Assembly: GCF_029867415.1 (NCBI RefSeq)
Contig: NC_081183.1
Span: forward strand, 14,008,404 to 14,072,403
Source of the DNA: Vicia villosa
Lineage: Eukaryota; Streptophyta; Magnoliopsida; Fabales; Fabaceae
Direction of reading: 5' to 3'
Length of the DNA stretch: 64,000 nt
Shown: positions 11,479-23,861 of the stretch, in pieces
How the letters are laid out: every line of letters starts with the position of its first letter
Numbering within the stretch: position 1 is the stretch's first letter
Translations under genes and position numbers: made by a program
The notes under the pieces: model-generated
What the model was told of the DNA's origin: nothing
Database searches by the model: none
The model's input: the letters and a program-made list of their open reading frames with translations, nothing else

Positions 11479-12646
11479 TGTTGAAAGTATTTGTGGGTAA
11501 ATATTTTCGGTATATATCGTATCCACAAAGATTGGTTTAATATTACTGTCGTTCTATAGTTGTTTATTTTGAGTTAAAAAAATAGTTGGGTTTGTTTGTT
11601 TATCCTCAAGTTGCATATAACAGAATAATAATTGAATGATAAAAAGCTTAAAGATGATTAACGATGGTAAACGAGTATGTTGAGTTCTAGGGTTCATCAA
11701 CCTATTCCTATACAATTTATTAATTAATCCTTATTCGAGCAATCATTTGAAATATTATCTTCACTTATCCTCAAATATGATTCTATGTCTGCAAATCAAA
11801 TTAGATAAACTTTTACCGGTATGAGATTCGATCTCTCCAAATATCAATATCGATAATAGTAATAAAGAACGATAATTATGAAAACCCAATCACAATTCCA
11901 TCTCTGCAAATTGGGATTGAATCAATATAGTAACCTAGGGCAAAAGTTAGAATCCTTTCTTTCGATCAAAGACTCCACAATGATTTAAGATAAAAACAAG
12001 GTTTCTTATTGATAATAAATTCAAACAATTGTTCATAAGAATCAATCAACGGTATTGTATATTCATAAGTTAACTACTACCTTAAACTCAACAAGAATGA
12101 TTTAGCTCTCCATAGACATGAAGAACAAACAAGGTTTCATGGATAGATTCATCTTCATCAAGGGAATGTCTTCAATTGATGTTGAATTCTCCATCGGATA
12201 TTGTTTGCTGTTCTGGATTAGGATTGCTCTCTTAATTTCGTTCACCAAGGATCCCCTTCTTATGAGGGCTAGGGCTTCTATTTATAATAATTTAACTTTG
12301 TAACGCAGCCACCGAGCCTCGGCACGCAATGGCGCGGCGCGAACCCAAGGTAGAGAGTTTGGCGCGTCTCGCCCATTATTGGCGCGGCTCGCCCTTTACT
12401 CTTCTTTCTTCTTTGTGACTCTTCCTCTCTAGAGCTCCACGCCTGCGTGTTTCTTCGTCTTTGCCTCTTAGCTTCAATATTTGCACAAATAACACCCAAA
12501 GTGATGCAGGTTGTTCTAAGATTAGCATCGAACCCAAAGAGTTCAATTCTACAAAGAAATCCTTAAAAAGGCACAAGATATGTTCACTTTTAGCTCAAAA
12601 GGTAGTTAATTTAACACATAAAAATACCATTAATTCACTCCTAACA
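11479..12646 (-). mobile_element. Ath-A 3' LTR (1168 bp)
   Basis: The LTR runs from TGTTGAAAG (11479) to CTCCTAACA (12646) and belongs to the minus-strand element Ath-A. Its first 257 bp match the partial LTR at the right edge (63744-64000) with three substitutions seen by eye. The polypurine tract abuts it at 12647. It is a relative of the Ath-C LTR (45211-46379), which has the same ends in the opposite orientation. Confidence 0.9.
12278..12400 (-). promoter_or_regulatory. Ath-A LTR promoter: TATA box and GC-rich palindrome island
   Basis: On the minus strand, TATAAATAG (12286-12278) is followed by AAGCCCTAG. Immediately upstream of it lies a GC-rich island (12303-12400) with repeated GGCGCG / CGCGCC / GGCTCG words in otherwise AT-rich DNA. 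Ath-C has the same arrangement. TATA position and family comparison suggest the core promoter; the start site is not known. Confidence 0.65.
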
Positions 12647-12662
12647 AACTCTCCCCAACTTA
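12647..12662 (-). promoter_or_regulatory. Ath-A polypurine tract
   Basis: On the minus strand this reads TAAGTTGGGGAGAGTT and abuts the LTR, the place for plus-strand priming. Ath-B, Ath-C and Ath-D have nearly the same tract. Confidence 0.85.
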
Positions 12663-13476
12663 GAGTTTTGTTTGTCCCTAAACAAAATTACTTACCTCAA
12701 CCAAACATACCAACAATCATGCACAAGTTTTTCAAAAAGGTTTTTCAAGTGGCTCAATTCAGCAACCAAATCGGATACTCCTCGTCTTCGTGCAAACTTA
12801 GAACATATACATGAAACCGATTTTGAAAGAAGATTACCTCCAGAAGTTCAAAACACTACACTATTGCAATTGAATCAGCACTAATCACTCTCATTAAAAA
12901 GTATGATGAATAATAGAGGGGTTAAACACTCATCCAAACAATTAAATCAACAAAAATCCATATCATACGTTCACCATATTGTTAGCATCAAGTCATGTGG
13001 AATCTGAGAATCAGAAGATCTTTCCAGGGTTGTAGTGTGGTTTAAGATTCAAAGAAAAGAAGACAAACGAGGGTTGTTCCTATTCTAGGAAAGCATCCGA
13101 ATCATAACTCCTTTCCTTTTCCTTTATACCTTTGACTTTTTCACCACTTCTTCTTTTTCATTCGTAGCTCAGTGTTTCTCTTTTTTTTCTTTAACAATTG
13201 TTTTCTTTCAAACATTGTTTTTCTTTTGTTTCTTTTCTTTTTTTTTCAAGCTACGAATTTCTTTCGTTCTTTGTAAATCACCACTTACATACTTGCTCTT
13301 CTTTTGATTATGATTCTCCCCAACTTGGAGATCAACCTGTATTTGGATTATATGAATGCTCCCCTACTTTCTATGAAGGTCAAAGGGAAAACACATCACC
13401 AAATTTTGTGGTTGATGGTCCACAACAAAATTTTTATTGAGATCAAAACTCACCAGGTTTTTCCTTGGTGTATATG
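12663..13476 (-). other. Ath-A 3' untranslated region, distal part
   Basis: Non-coding. It matches, in reverse complement, the 3' region of Ath-C (about 48720-49560), including the phrase around the conserved CCACATTACAACCCTAG-type motif. It is cut at 13476 by Ogre-F. Confidence 0.75.
13160..13258 (-). other. Conserved hairpin around a purine tract (Ath-A)
   Basis: ATTCGTAGCT (13160-13169) and AGCTACGAAT (13249-13258) form a perfect 10-bp inverted repeat around a 79-bp tract that is purine-rich on the element's sense strand. The same stem with a different loop occurs in Ath-C at 48937-49061. Confidence 0.65.
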
Positions 13477-15476
13477 TGTCATACCCCAAATTTGTCCTAC
13501 CCTTTAATTTCTAACTGGCTTTAGCTTCGCATTTCATCTGCATACTTCCACTAGGTCATTTAACACATCATGCATCATTAATAAATAAATCTGGTATTGG
13601 GATCAAGGATCTTGAAGAACTAGGGTTCCTATATTGCTTTGAGGCTCTCGCATTCATTCAAAGGATACAGAGGTACTATCTCTCAAGATGTACCAAGTTC
13701 GAAGGACTAAGGTCTATATTCCCGTGGGTATCGAGAGATTAGAGTTACTTATGCTTGGTGTCTGAGATTGTTGTTTCATTTTGAGTTCTCTGGACTTCGT
13801 GTTAAGGCATTCCCCTATGCTCAATTATGATCTTCTTTAAGGATTCCTTCAAAGCTTTATTGTTATGGGGGGATCGAATTACAAATGCAACAACAGAAGA
13901 GTGAACCAAACTTTCTTAAGATGCAAGGTGTCGGTCAAAGGCTAGCAAAAGAGGGGAAATGCTTTGCGTATTGAAAAGGGATCATCGAGGTCACAAGAGT
14001 TACAAGAGCATCAACACCCTTTCAAGTTTCATTCAACATCATTATTCATTACAAACTTACATAAAAAATTCAATATCCATTACAAAAATATCCAATCCAT
14101 ACCCCATTACAATATTTGTTTTCCACACCATATCCAAAGGTCCTATTCTACTACATGAGTCATAATTCATTACCAAAAATTACATCAAATTCCCAACATT
14201 TATACGTCTAAGCCTGCCATTGCAGTAAAGAAAAATTCAGTTACAAAGAGCCCGAAATTTGGGAAATATAAAGGCATTGGTCAGAGCTCTTGCTTGTGGG
14301 CATCATAGGTATTCATCTTACTCTCAGGCCTATACTTGCAGCCACTTCACTTGCCAACCGAAACCGCACCGCCATGCATTCAAGACTGAGCCATACAATG
14401 TGCTCCAAGCTGCTGCTTTTCCATCCAAAATTAAACAAAAAAACCTGCAACATACTGAATCAGCATCACAAAAAGAACAACTCTATTCTCATCCATATAT
14501 TCAGCAGCAAGCTAACAATAATTTCTAACAGCTATCCCAATAAACAGCCCTCATTAACAGAACCATATAACCAACTCAGTACCAACTAATAGCTTTTCAT
14601 AACACAAAATTCAGTTTCAATCAGTCCCTAAACTCAGCCACTTTCTTTTCAATTCAAAACATAACTTCATCCATCAATTAACATTCTAATCTACTAACAG
14701 TTTTACTAACATATCAACCTATAGCATTACTAACTGTTAACACCCAGCTTCTAACCTTACCACATACCAAATAAGCTAACAGTGGCCACTCAACATCCAT
14801 AACAGTTTTACAACTAACTCTAACCTCTTCATAACTGAATTTAACCACATATCAATTAACCTACAACATTCATTTTCCTAAACACCCTATAACCGCTCTA
14901 ACAGAATTTCCTAACAAACTTTCCTAAGTCCACAACTAACATCTAACAGCTTTATAACCTCTTAATAGAATTACTAACAACCAATAACAGAAAACGGATA
15001 ACTCAAAAACAGAAAAGAGAAGAAGAATTGGATTATCAGAAAAGAGAAAATCAGATTGCAACTAACTTCTAACTGACTCAATCCAAGCCCTTCAATCTTT
15101 AACAAACTCCCTTTCAATCTAATGGCTCACACTTCATCCCCTCAGCCTATATAAACAATCTTTCCCTCCATTTTTCAGATTACACACACTCATCTCCACC
15201 ACTCTACGCCATCTCTCCCACCTCTTCTTCATCTTCTCCCTTCAACTCTCTCTGCAACTTTCAACCTTCACCTTCTTCATCAATCCTTTAACCGCAACAT
15301 CACCATCATCATCTTGTGCCAATCTTCATCACACTTTCATCATCATCTTTCTGGTGTCGCAAAAACAGAAAAGAAAAAGAAGAAGAAAATTATCATAAGA
15401 AAGAGAAGATCATAACAGAAGATGAACCTGGTGACTAACCTCAGAACAAATTCTTCAATCTTCGATCCTCACTATT

Positions 15477-16769
15477 TGTTGAAGCGGTAAAGCGGCAAGC
15501 AACAAAAGATTTGGAAGTTTTTATCCGGGAAATTATCGTCTCCACAGGGATCAGTGCATTGAACTGCCGTTCAACAGTTTCTAAAGTTATGAGTTTGGAT
15601 TGAATAGTTAAAACATAAAAATGGAAAAGTAAATATCAACACAAAAAGAATACATTCTTCAAATAGAAGAAACTATCAAGTATTGCATATAATCTACTCT
15701 TCACAAACTTAAACTTATTGACCGAATATACTCAACTTGTAACCTATCAATATTACCACATGTCAACAACACAACCCACAATATTATCTAAGTGACGATC
15801 TCTCAGACACCTAAACAACACATGAGAAATCCGAGCTTCCCGTAAATGTCAATCTCTCAGACAAACACGACCACTCAGACGCATTAAGCACTGACACTAA
15901 GTGATTATCAACCTAATCCATCTCTGCAATTAAGTTAATAGAAAATCATCCTAGATAAGCATTAGAGCCCTACATCTCTATAGCAACTCAAACACATAGC
16001 CACAAAGCAATAATCTAAGACAATAATCCATAAAAATATGAAAGCAAGCTTTATATAACATAATAGTCAACAAATATACATGAGATCATAGTAGATCTAC
16101 ACAAAACCCACAAATGAAACCACAAAGAGAAGAAAAGAAGAAAAACCCAAAAATCTCCCGGTTTGTCGGCTCCGATTGATGAAGGATTCAACCCCGGATC
16201 ATCCATTTGACAGCTCCAATGTGTTTTCTAGCATCATTCCACTCAAAAAATGCTATTGGATGGATTGGAGCTCTAAAATATCCAACCATAACCTAAAAAA
16301 TGTGTTTTTGGCCCTTAAAACGTGTTTCAGTCAGTACCGCTTCGCCCGGCGACGCAAACGGTTCGCCCGGCGACTCCAGGCAGTAGCAAATCACATTTTT
16401 GAGTATTTCTGCTTCGCCCGGCGAGCCAATTGCTCCGCCCGGCGAAGTACACCAGAACAGCAAAAATTCTGCACTGTTTCGGCCATAACTTGAGAACCGT
16501 AACTCCGATTTTCGCCCGGTTTGAAGCGTTGGAAAGCTTATTCAATGCTCTATCTAACTATGAATAAATATCAATGCTTGAATACCTACAAAAATAAGAT
16601 GAAAACAATTAAACTCAATGATATTTACACGATAATGCAATATATACACTATAACGTAAACTATACCAAATATAGACTAAAGTTAAGGTTTATTGACGAA
16701 AAGCAAATGAATTAAGCTGATGAGTGCTAATTATTCACACTCAAATTCACAACAATTTACCACTCATCA
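15477..16769 (-). repeat. Ath-D 3' LTR (1293 bp)
   Basis: The left LTR. By eye about 20 of its 32 or so differences from the right LTR fall in the first 195 bp, the U5 end of the minus-strand element; the rest is close to identical. Confidence 0.85.
16338..16447. repeat. TCGCCCGGCGA palindromes in the Ath-D 3' LTR
   Basis: Four copies of the 11-nt interrupted palindrome TCGCCCGGCGA or a one-base variant (5-bp arms, one central base) lie within 110 bp of AT-rich LTR. Confidence 0.8.
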
Positions 16770-16786
16770 AACTCTCCCCAACTTAG
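16770..16786 (-). promoter_or_regulatory. Ath-D polypurine tract
   Basis: On the minus strand it reads CTAAGTTGGGGAGAGTT, directly before the 3' LTR. Confidence 0.85.
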
Positions 16787-18510
16787 ACTTGTTTGTCCTC
16801 AAACAAGAAACAAACAAATCTCACTCAAAAGAAAGTTTGTCCTCAAACAAAACTAAACAACTCGAAATGACAAAAAGATCAATCAAAGAATCACGAAACG
16901 ACAAGTTTTAAAAAAGGAAACAAATGTATGGCTCAATCAAAAACGGTACACACAAAGTATACTACTTACCACTACTTTGATGATAACATAAAAACATGAA
17001 ACCAATGCTAAATACAAAATTTATGCCAAACATTCTAAAACAATGCAAGTTCACATATGAATCATACCTAGCAAAAAGAATCATCGGTAGATGAAAAACA
17101 CAAAATGAAGAATTTTCACTCGTCCAACAATCTTGCAAACAATAGACAAAATTATGCATTTATCTCAAAAATTCACATTAACACATGAAAACATAAATCA
17201 CAAGGGCTTTTCAAGGTTGTAATGCGGCTCGGTAAACAAACAAGTGATAAGTCCTAAAGCTAAATGAAACAAAAACTTGCCTAAAACTAAGGGAGTAATT
17301 ACTTCCACAAAGTTTCACACAATATAATTTAAATCACACTTCTTCATCATCACAAGTTTCACACCAAACACAAAACTTATTAGCACAATTTATTCCATAC
17401 TCTTTGTCTTACTATTTTTCAAAGCTTTTCCTCTTTTTTCTTTCTTTTTCTTTTTCTTTCTTTTTCTATTTTTCTCTTTCTTTATTTTTCTTTCTTTCTT
17501 TTTTTTCTTTTTCCTTTCCTCAACACATACTCAACCAACCAAACAAGCACATAATCAATGCTCTCCCCAACTTGAATTCAACCAACGTTATACAATGAAT
17601 ACTCCCACTTACTAAGGCAAGGTAAAAACTCATACAACAACAAAAGGTTGAGGGTTCAAGAAAAAACAACAATCAAAATCCACCAAAAAGCGAACTAATT
17701 CTCAAGTTCAAAAAGCGAAATGGATAATGACAAAAAGCTCAAAGGGGGTTAACAAAAGATCACACACTCACAAGGTGAAATGACAATATGGCTAAGGTAG
17801 TTGTGCTCAAAATCAAACAAAATGCCTTGATCATTTTCATGCTTTCACAAAGTCAATACAAACAAAAGATTAAACATAATAACATCTAGTTAAAACAAGA
17901 ATTATGGTCTCCCGCATATGTAAACAATGGAAAGCTTCCTCACAAAAAGGTTGGGAACTAAAGTGATTCACAAATGAACAAGTATATGAAAGAATGAATG
18001 GCATAAAAGTTGCAAAAAGCCTAAGTATCATGAATATGCTACAATCTAGAAAGCGATAAACACATACCTCGAACGTGTACAAAATGTTAAACTCTATCGT
18101 TACCATACATCCGCAAGTCGCAACGATCAAACTTGACAAATCACCAATTGCGACCTCAAGCTATCGAGCCAAACTTTGAACACAAACAATAAAAAACTAA
18201 AGAAAAATTATAAACAATTTACAAACGTTAGGGTGCCTCCCAACAAGCGCTTGTTTTACGTCGTTAGCTCGACGCCTGTTATTTAAGAACGTTCATTCAA
18301 GTTACTTCCGCCCGGCTATTCCTAACCACACACAAGCAAACGTGAAAGGAAAACAAACAATAATATAACAAATGTACAAGTATAGAAAACATGTGAAAGT
18401 ATAGTAAACATATACACAAATATAGATAAGTAAGAATATACAATATGTTCAATATATACAAAACTCCAAACCAAAGAAACTATTGCAATGCAAATTCAAT
18501 AAAACACCAA
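16787..18510 (-). other. Ath-D internal region, non-coding
   Basis: No gag, pol or env-position frame is found. A long pyrimidine tract (about 17421-17520) is purine-rich on the sense strand, as in its relatives. A GGTTGTAATGCGGCT phrase near 17215 matches a conserved 3' motif of Ath-A, B and C. Confidence 0.7.
18222..18274 (-). promoter_or_regulatory. Ath-D copy of the hairpin + 36 nt + GTAAA module
   Basis: On the minus strand CGTCG-AGCTAA-CGACG forms a hairpin (18274-18259). A 36-nt spacer containing AAGCGCTTGTTGGGAGGCA follows, then GTAAAT beginning at 18222. The module is kept although the element has no pol or env-position gene. Confidence 0.7.
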
Positions 18511-18528
18511 TCCCCGGCAACGACGCCA
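18511..18528 (-). promoter_or_regulatory. Ath-D primer-binding site, tRNA-Asp type
   Basis: On the minus strand it reads TGGCGTCGTTGCCGGGGA, one mismatch from the complement of the plant tRNA-Asp 3' end, three bases inside the LTR. Confidence 0.85.
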
Positions 18529-18531
18529 TTT

Positions 18532-19827
18532 TGTTGGAGCGGTAAAGCGGCAAGCAAGAAAAGTTTTGGAAGTATTACTCCGGGAAAAATTATCGTCTCC
18601 ACAGGGATCAGTGCATTAAACTGCCGTTCAACAGTTTCCAAAGTTATGAGTTTGGATTGAATTTGTTAAAGATAAAAAATGGAAAAGTAACTATTAACAC
18701 AAAAAGAATTCATTCTTTAGAGAGAAGAAACTATCAAGTATTGCATATAATCTACTCTTCACAAACTTAAACTTATTGACCGAATATACTCAACTTATAA
18801 CCTATCAATATTACCACATGTCAACAACACAACCCACAACATTATCTAAGTGACGATCTCTCAAACACCTAAACAACACATGAGAAATCCGAGCTTCCCG
18901 TAAATGTCGATCTCTCAGACAAACACGACCACTCAGACGCATTAAGCACTGACACTAAGTGATTATCAACCTAATCCATCTCTGCAATTAAGTTAATAGA
19001 AAATCATCCTAGATAAGCATTAGAGCCCTACATCTCTATAGCAACTCAAACACATAGCAACAAAGCAACAATCTAAGACAATAATCCATAAAAATATGAA
19101 AGCAAGCTTTATATAACATAATAGTCAACAAATATACATGAGTTCATAGTAGATCTACACAAAACCCACAAATAAAACCACAAAGAGAAGAAAAGAAGAA
19201 AAACCCAAAAATCTCCCGGTTTGTCGGCTCCGATTGATGAAGGATTCAACCCCGGATCATCCATTTGACAGCTCCAATGTGTTTTCTAGCATCTTTCCAC
19301 TCAAAAAATGCTATTGGATGGATTGGAGCTCTAAAATATCCAACCATAACCTAAAAAATGTGTTTTTGGCCCTTAAAACGTGTTTCAGTCAGTACCGCTT
19401 CGCCCCGCGACGCAAACGGTTCGCCCGGCGACTCCAGGCAGTAGCAAATCACATTTTTGAGTATTTCTGCTTCGCCCGGCGAGCCAATTGCTCCGCCCGG
19501 CGAAGTACACCAGAACAGCAAAAATTCTGCACTGTTTCGGCCATAACTTGAGAACCGTAACTCCGATTTTCGCCCGGTTTGAAGCGTTGGAAAGCTTATT
19601 CAATGCTCTATCTAACTATGAATAAATATCAATGCTTGAATACCTACAAAAATAAGATGAAAACAATTAAACTCAATAATATTTACACGATAATGCAATA
19701 TATACACTATAACGTAAACTATACCAAATATAGACTAAAGTTAAGGTTTATTGACGAAAAGCAAACGAATTAAGCTGATGAGTGCTAATTATTCACACTC
19801 AAATTCACAACAATTTACCACTCATCA
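18532..19827 (-). repeat. Ath-D 5' LTR (1296 bp)
   Basis: The right LTR of the minus-strand element, partner of 15477-16769. Confidence 0.85.
19396..19505. repeat. TCGCCCGGCGA palindromes in the Ath-D 5' LTR
   Basis: Same island as at 16338-16447; the first palindrome is altered here to CGCCCCGCGA. Confidence 0.8.
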
Positions 19828-21206
19828 CTAATCTGCAATCAACCTTCGTCTTCTTCATCATTTGACGATTCTCAGATTCTTTTCAATCTTCCTCGCTACC
19901 TCACCTTCATATCGCTTCAGAATCTTCTCCGAGCATTCAAGAATTGTTGACATTAAAATCTGCAAAACATCAGTCACAATAATCAACTTCACACATCGCC
20001 GCCAATCTTCGATCGTCATCAGCATCATCGTACATCACCGAATCCTCTTCATCAGCAATCTTCAACAACCTTCACTCACCAATTTCGAATCCTATCTCTA
20101 TGTCAATCGCACATCATCATCAAGAACATTGCAAAGAACGAGTCGAAGACGAGATTGAGAGGAAGGGACCGAGAGCTTGAATCGAGAGAGTGAGATTCGA
20201 GTGTAGTAGAGAGACGCAATCGAAAACATCTGGTTCGAATTGAGGCTGAGAGAGTATACACTGTTGATTCACCGTGGTGCTTCAATCGGAGCTAAACGAA
20301 AAGACCGTCGTCGCCGCCGCCGTTCGACGGAGAGAACGAGAGTGAAGGAGTTGAATCCGGGGAAGGCGAAGGGTCGTAAGGTACGAACCCTAATTCCCAA
20401 TCCATTTTCCCTTTTTCTATTAATCTTGTTAATCATTTTTTATTATTTCCTTTTAACTTTTATTGTATAATAATATTAATTGAATAAAATCTGAAAAGAA
20501 TAATAAATGGATCAAACACACAAATAATCTGGGCCGGATTGCTATTCATCACCCTCACAGAGCCCATATTTCGTTTTTGCAATTGAATCCTTGAACAAAA
20601 AAAACATCACCTTGGGCCATCCTTTGGGCCCTGCGCACAATTGCTAATTACACCAGTATTTTCAGACTGCACCCCCTGTTTCCTTTTTTTATTGATTCTT
20701 TTAGATTTTAATTAGATTTTTTGTCATTCCTTTTAGACATTAAAAGTACTAATTCTTCCACTATCATTTTTAGACCTTTAATACGATTTTTGACATATAA
20801 AAATGTTCATAAAAAATAGTAATTTTAGGCTATTTGTTTTTTAGTCTTTTACTTGATTCATTTTCTTTTATAAAAATCAATATAAAATAGTAGTATTTTT
20901 AGTCCACTTTTGCTATATTTTCTACTTGTTCTATTTCATGCTCTTATGCTATTTTCCAATATTCTACTTACCGCTTTATTTTTCATGCTTCTTTTAAATC
21001 CTAACCTTAGGTAGAAACCATGATAATATTAGGTAGAAATTCCCGTTCATATTAGGCTAGTTTTCTTAGGCTAGTTCTTTTTTCTTTTCAACATAAAACA
21101 CCTAAAAATACTTGAATAAACTCCCATTAAAAAATACCAAGAAAACGCATAAAAAATGACTAATAAATACTTTGACTAATAAAAAGGGAATGATAGCTTG
21201 TAACTT

Positions 21207-21329
21207 CCCTTGCTTAAGGGATGTTCGAGTGCTTGGAGCTCCCTTGCTTAAGGGTTCCATTCAGGCGTAAGTTCCCAACCTTTAAAAGACACAAACCAAA
21301 GAGTAATTCGAGTTTCCCTTGCTTAAGGG
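21207..21329. repeat. Three CCCTTGCTTAAGGG near-palindromes in the Ogre-F 5' LTR
   Basis: Copies lie at 21207-21220, 21241-21254 and 21316-21329. They recur in the 3' LTR at 40624-40637, 40658-40671 and 40733-40746. Each can pair CCCTT with AAGGG. Confidence 0.75.
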
Positions 21330-21838
21330 ATTTCCTCGAAACACTCAAACTCTCTCTTTTCTCTCTTTTCTTAAGGGCTTTGTTATCTCCGCTCCATTGC
21401 ATCCTAGGCTGTCCCCTTATGCAAGAGCGCGAGCGTTAACGCCGCCCAACTAAAAAACACAAAAACAAACAAAACTATGGAGCCGAACTACGGCGCTCTG
21501 ATTCCTGAAAAGGATACGTAGGCATCAAGTCGCGGGGCTTGAACGAGCACATTTGTAAATATTTCCTTCTTTTCCCCGTATTTCTCTTGCATGCATTCGC
21601 ATTTAGGTTTAGACATAGTACACACCCTTTAGATAGAAACAAACATAGGTGGATACCATCGAGTACGATGGGCGCGAGGGGTGCTAATACCTTCCCCTTG
21701 CGTAACCGACTCCCGTACCTTGATTCTCTGGTCGTAAGGCCCTGTTCCTTCCTTTGTTAGGTTTTCTGATATTCCTTTCCCTTATGGGATAAATATATTG
21801 GTGGCGACTATGTTCATTTTTCGCGAGCGTGCGACAGC

Positions 21839-21856
21839 TGGCGACTCTGCTGGGGA
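21839..21856 (+). promoter_or_regulatory. Ogre-F primer-binding site
   Basis: TGGCGACTCTGCTGGGGA lies two bases inside the 5' LTR and begins with the TGG that pairs with tRNA CCA. It fits the tRNA-Arg primer reported for Ogre elements; I have not verified the tRNA sequence. Confidence 0.75.
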
Positions 21857-22936
21857 TGTTGCTAGACCTGTTGCTGGTCCATCCTTAGTGAGTCGATCCT
21901 AGCCTGCGTTTGTTTGTTTATTTACTGGGTGTTTACTTGTTTTTATGTCTATACTTTGTATATATGTTTGCATGCTTATTCTTTGCCTGCATGTCATGTT
22001 TATTTCTGTTTGCACGTCATGCATATGGATTATATTCTGTGTTCCTTGGGGTCTTCTGTTCTGTTTTGCAGGTGGGGGGTTTGTATGAGGTAAAAGGCCC
22101 ACTACCCAGGCCAAGTGACACATAGGATTAGCGTGGATGCTCATGTTGACTCCCGTAGCGCTTGCTATGGCTGAGATTGACATGGGGTACCACAACTGGG
22201 CGAGGTTCTTTCATGGAACACTGTGTCTGGCACGCTTGTTGCCTCAAACACTTTGTACCCCATGGGAACTGTAGACCCTGGTGACCATTAGGGACCACCT
22301 GTCCGTGTCTAGAATTCATACCCGTGAGATTGGGGTGGGACAGGAAACCTTGGCTCCTACATACCATTGCTTCTTCATAGTTGAGGTCGGACCTTTATTT
22401 GGTCTGTTCTCATGGTGCTTGCTATTCTGGTATTCAAAAAAGGCGTCGAACTTTTGATCCTGTGACATTTGGCCTGTACAAAGGCTTTACATCAGTCATT
22501 CAGAGGATTGCACAAATTGCTACTCAGATTATATGGACCTTGATCCCATGCCTTTGCATTGCATAACATCATTCCTTCATCCACTTCATTTGTGGGGGAT
22601 CCTAAAGTCTATTTCCAAAAAAAAAAAGAGGAAAAAAAGGAGGAACTAAAAAATCAGAAAAAAGAAAAGAAAAGATATTCTATACACAAAAAAAATAAAG
22701 CTTAGATTCCAAAAGAGAAAAAGAAAAAAGAAAAAGGAAAGTGTATGAAGAGACTTTAGGATCCCTTGAAAATGAAACATGCATTCATACCATCATGCAT
22801 TTCATGGCTCTTTCAAAGACTTATGGGACCCTGACCCTTTCTATTCAGATTTCAAGATCAACAACAGATTTGACTTCTCACCGCCACAAGCTCCTAGATC
22901 AACTAATGGAACAACTCCGTGAGGTTTTTGAATGAG

Positions 22937-23075
22937 ATGAGAACAGAAATGGAGACTGACATGAATCAGAATATGGAGGTTATTCAAGCCTTTTCTCTTT
23001 GACAAGAAGAATTGAGACAAGTTCCTCAGAGGCCGAATGTCAATGTTAATCTCATCCATGAGAAGGTCTTATGAA
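22937..23075 (+). pseudogene. Possible gag fragment of Ogre-F
   Basis: The frame from 22937 reads MRTEMETDMNQNMEV, then changes frame near 22981. After a TGA at 23001 it continues as QEELRQVPQRPNVNV in another frame. Repeated M/E/Q-rich, coiled-coil-like sequence at this distance from the primer site resembles the start of gag in Ogre relatives. It is short and broken, so the call is tentative. Confidence 0.35.
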
Positions 23076-23351
23076 TCAGAATGTTTGAAGTATTGTTGAG
23101 ATTCCTATTCTTGGTAAAGAGAATTCACATCATCGAAGTCTGCAAGTTTCCAATTATTGAAATTGACAAAAGGTTCCACCTCTTGGAGAAAAGGTTGAAA
23201 GTCATAGAAGGTCGTGACTCCATTGACTTATACATTGTGTGTCTGAGCCTAATACTTGATGTCAAGAAACTACAAGGGTCATTTACTCACTCTAGATGGT
23301 TTGGATATTGAAGCTAAATTGGTAATTATCTCCTATACATGTGTGGAAGTT

Positions 23352-23861
23352 GCTTGGGGCTCCCGCACGAGGGATAAGCAAGACACACTCTTATCTTGAG
23401 CATTGCATCATCCGCATTGCTCGAATCCCTAAAGCATTACAAATTCTTGGATGACTTCGTCAGAATCTTCTTCCGTGTGATAATCAAGAGTTTTCTTTGC
23501 AATGCTTCTCATTCTCAAGGTTCTACTTCATATATCAGTTGCCTTTTCTCAGGATCTCCTTCTCAGTGGCCTTGTTAGTTAACAGAGACAAGAAGAATAT
23601 GAGAAACAAATTGATGTGATTCTATTGCCTTGTGCTCATTCGTTTCCTTGTTTGTTGGAATCACAATTGGTTAAGATTCTAGTATTGGGTCTTCTTCACC
23701 ACAAGTAGCTCTCTTGAGTTGATGATCATATAAGATTCTACCCATTTATGATGGCGATTACTACTCTAGCAACTATGCTTGGGGCTCCCGCACGAGGGAT
23801 AAGCAAGACGTACTCTTATCTTGAGCATTGCATCACTCGCATTGCTCGAATCCCTAAAGCA
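23352..23861. repeat. Dispersed direct repeat in Ogre-F
   Basis: An approximately 80-bp sequence beginning GCTTGGGGCTCCCGCACGAG occurs at about 23352-23434 and 23777-23861, nearly identical, 425 bp apart. Confidence 0.75.

Larger units (their letters stand above)
15477..19827 (-). mobile_element. Ath-D: non-coding Athila-type element in the Ogre-F 5' LTR
   Basis: This 4351-bp element has LTRs at 15477-16769 and 18532-19827, beginning TGTTG and ending CTCATCA. The target duplication is CTATT (15472-15476) against CTAAT (19828-19832); the uninterrupted 3' LTR of Ogre-F reads CTAAT, so the left copy has mutated. The primer site and purine tract show minus-strand orientation. The 1.76 kb interior has no coding frame, so it must have depended on another element's proteins. 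It keeps the post-stop hairpin and donor-like module of its relatives. Confidence 0.9.
13477..21836 (+). mobile_element. Ogre-F 5' LTR (4004 bp net, split by Ath-D)
   Basis: The LTR pieces are 13477-15476 and 19833-21836, matching 29941-30806 plus 38333-41216 in the 3' LTR. It ends GCGACA just before the primer site. Short open frames, including an arginine-rich one near 20240-20470 repeated in the 3' LTR, are not supported as genes. Confidence 0.85.

Noticed and set aside
20240..20470. Arginine-rich 76-codon frame, present in both Ogre-F LTRs
   Set aside because: Duplicated because the LTR is duplicated. No homology or coding signal; it lies in a GC-richer part of the LTR.
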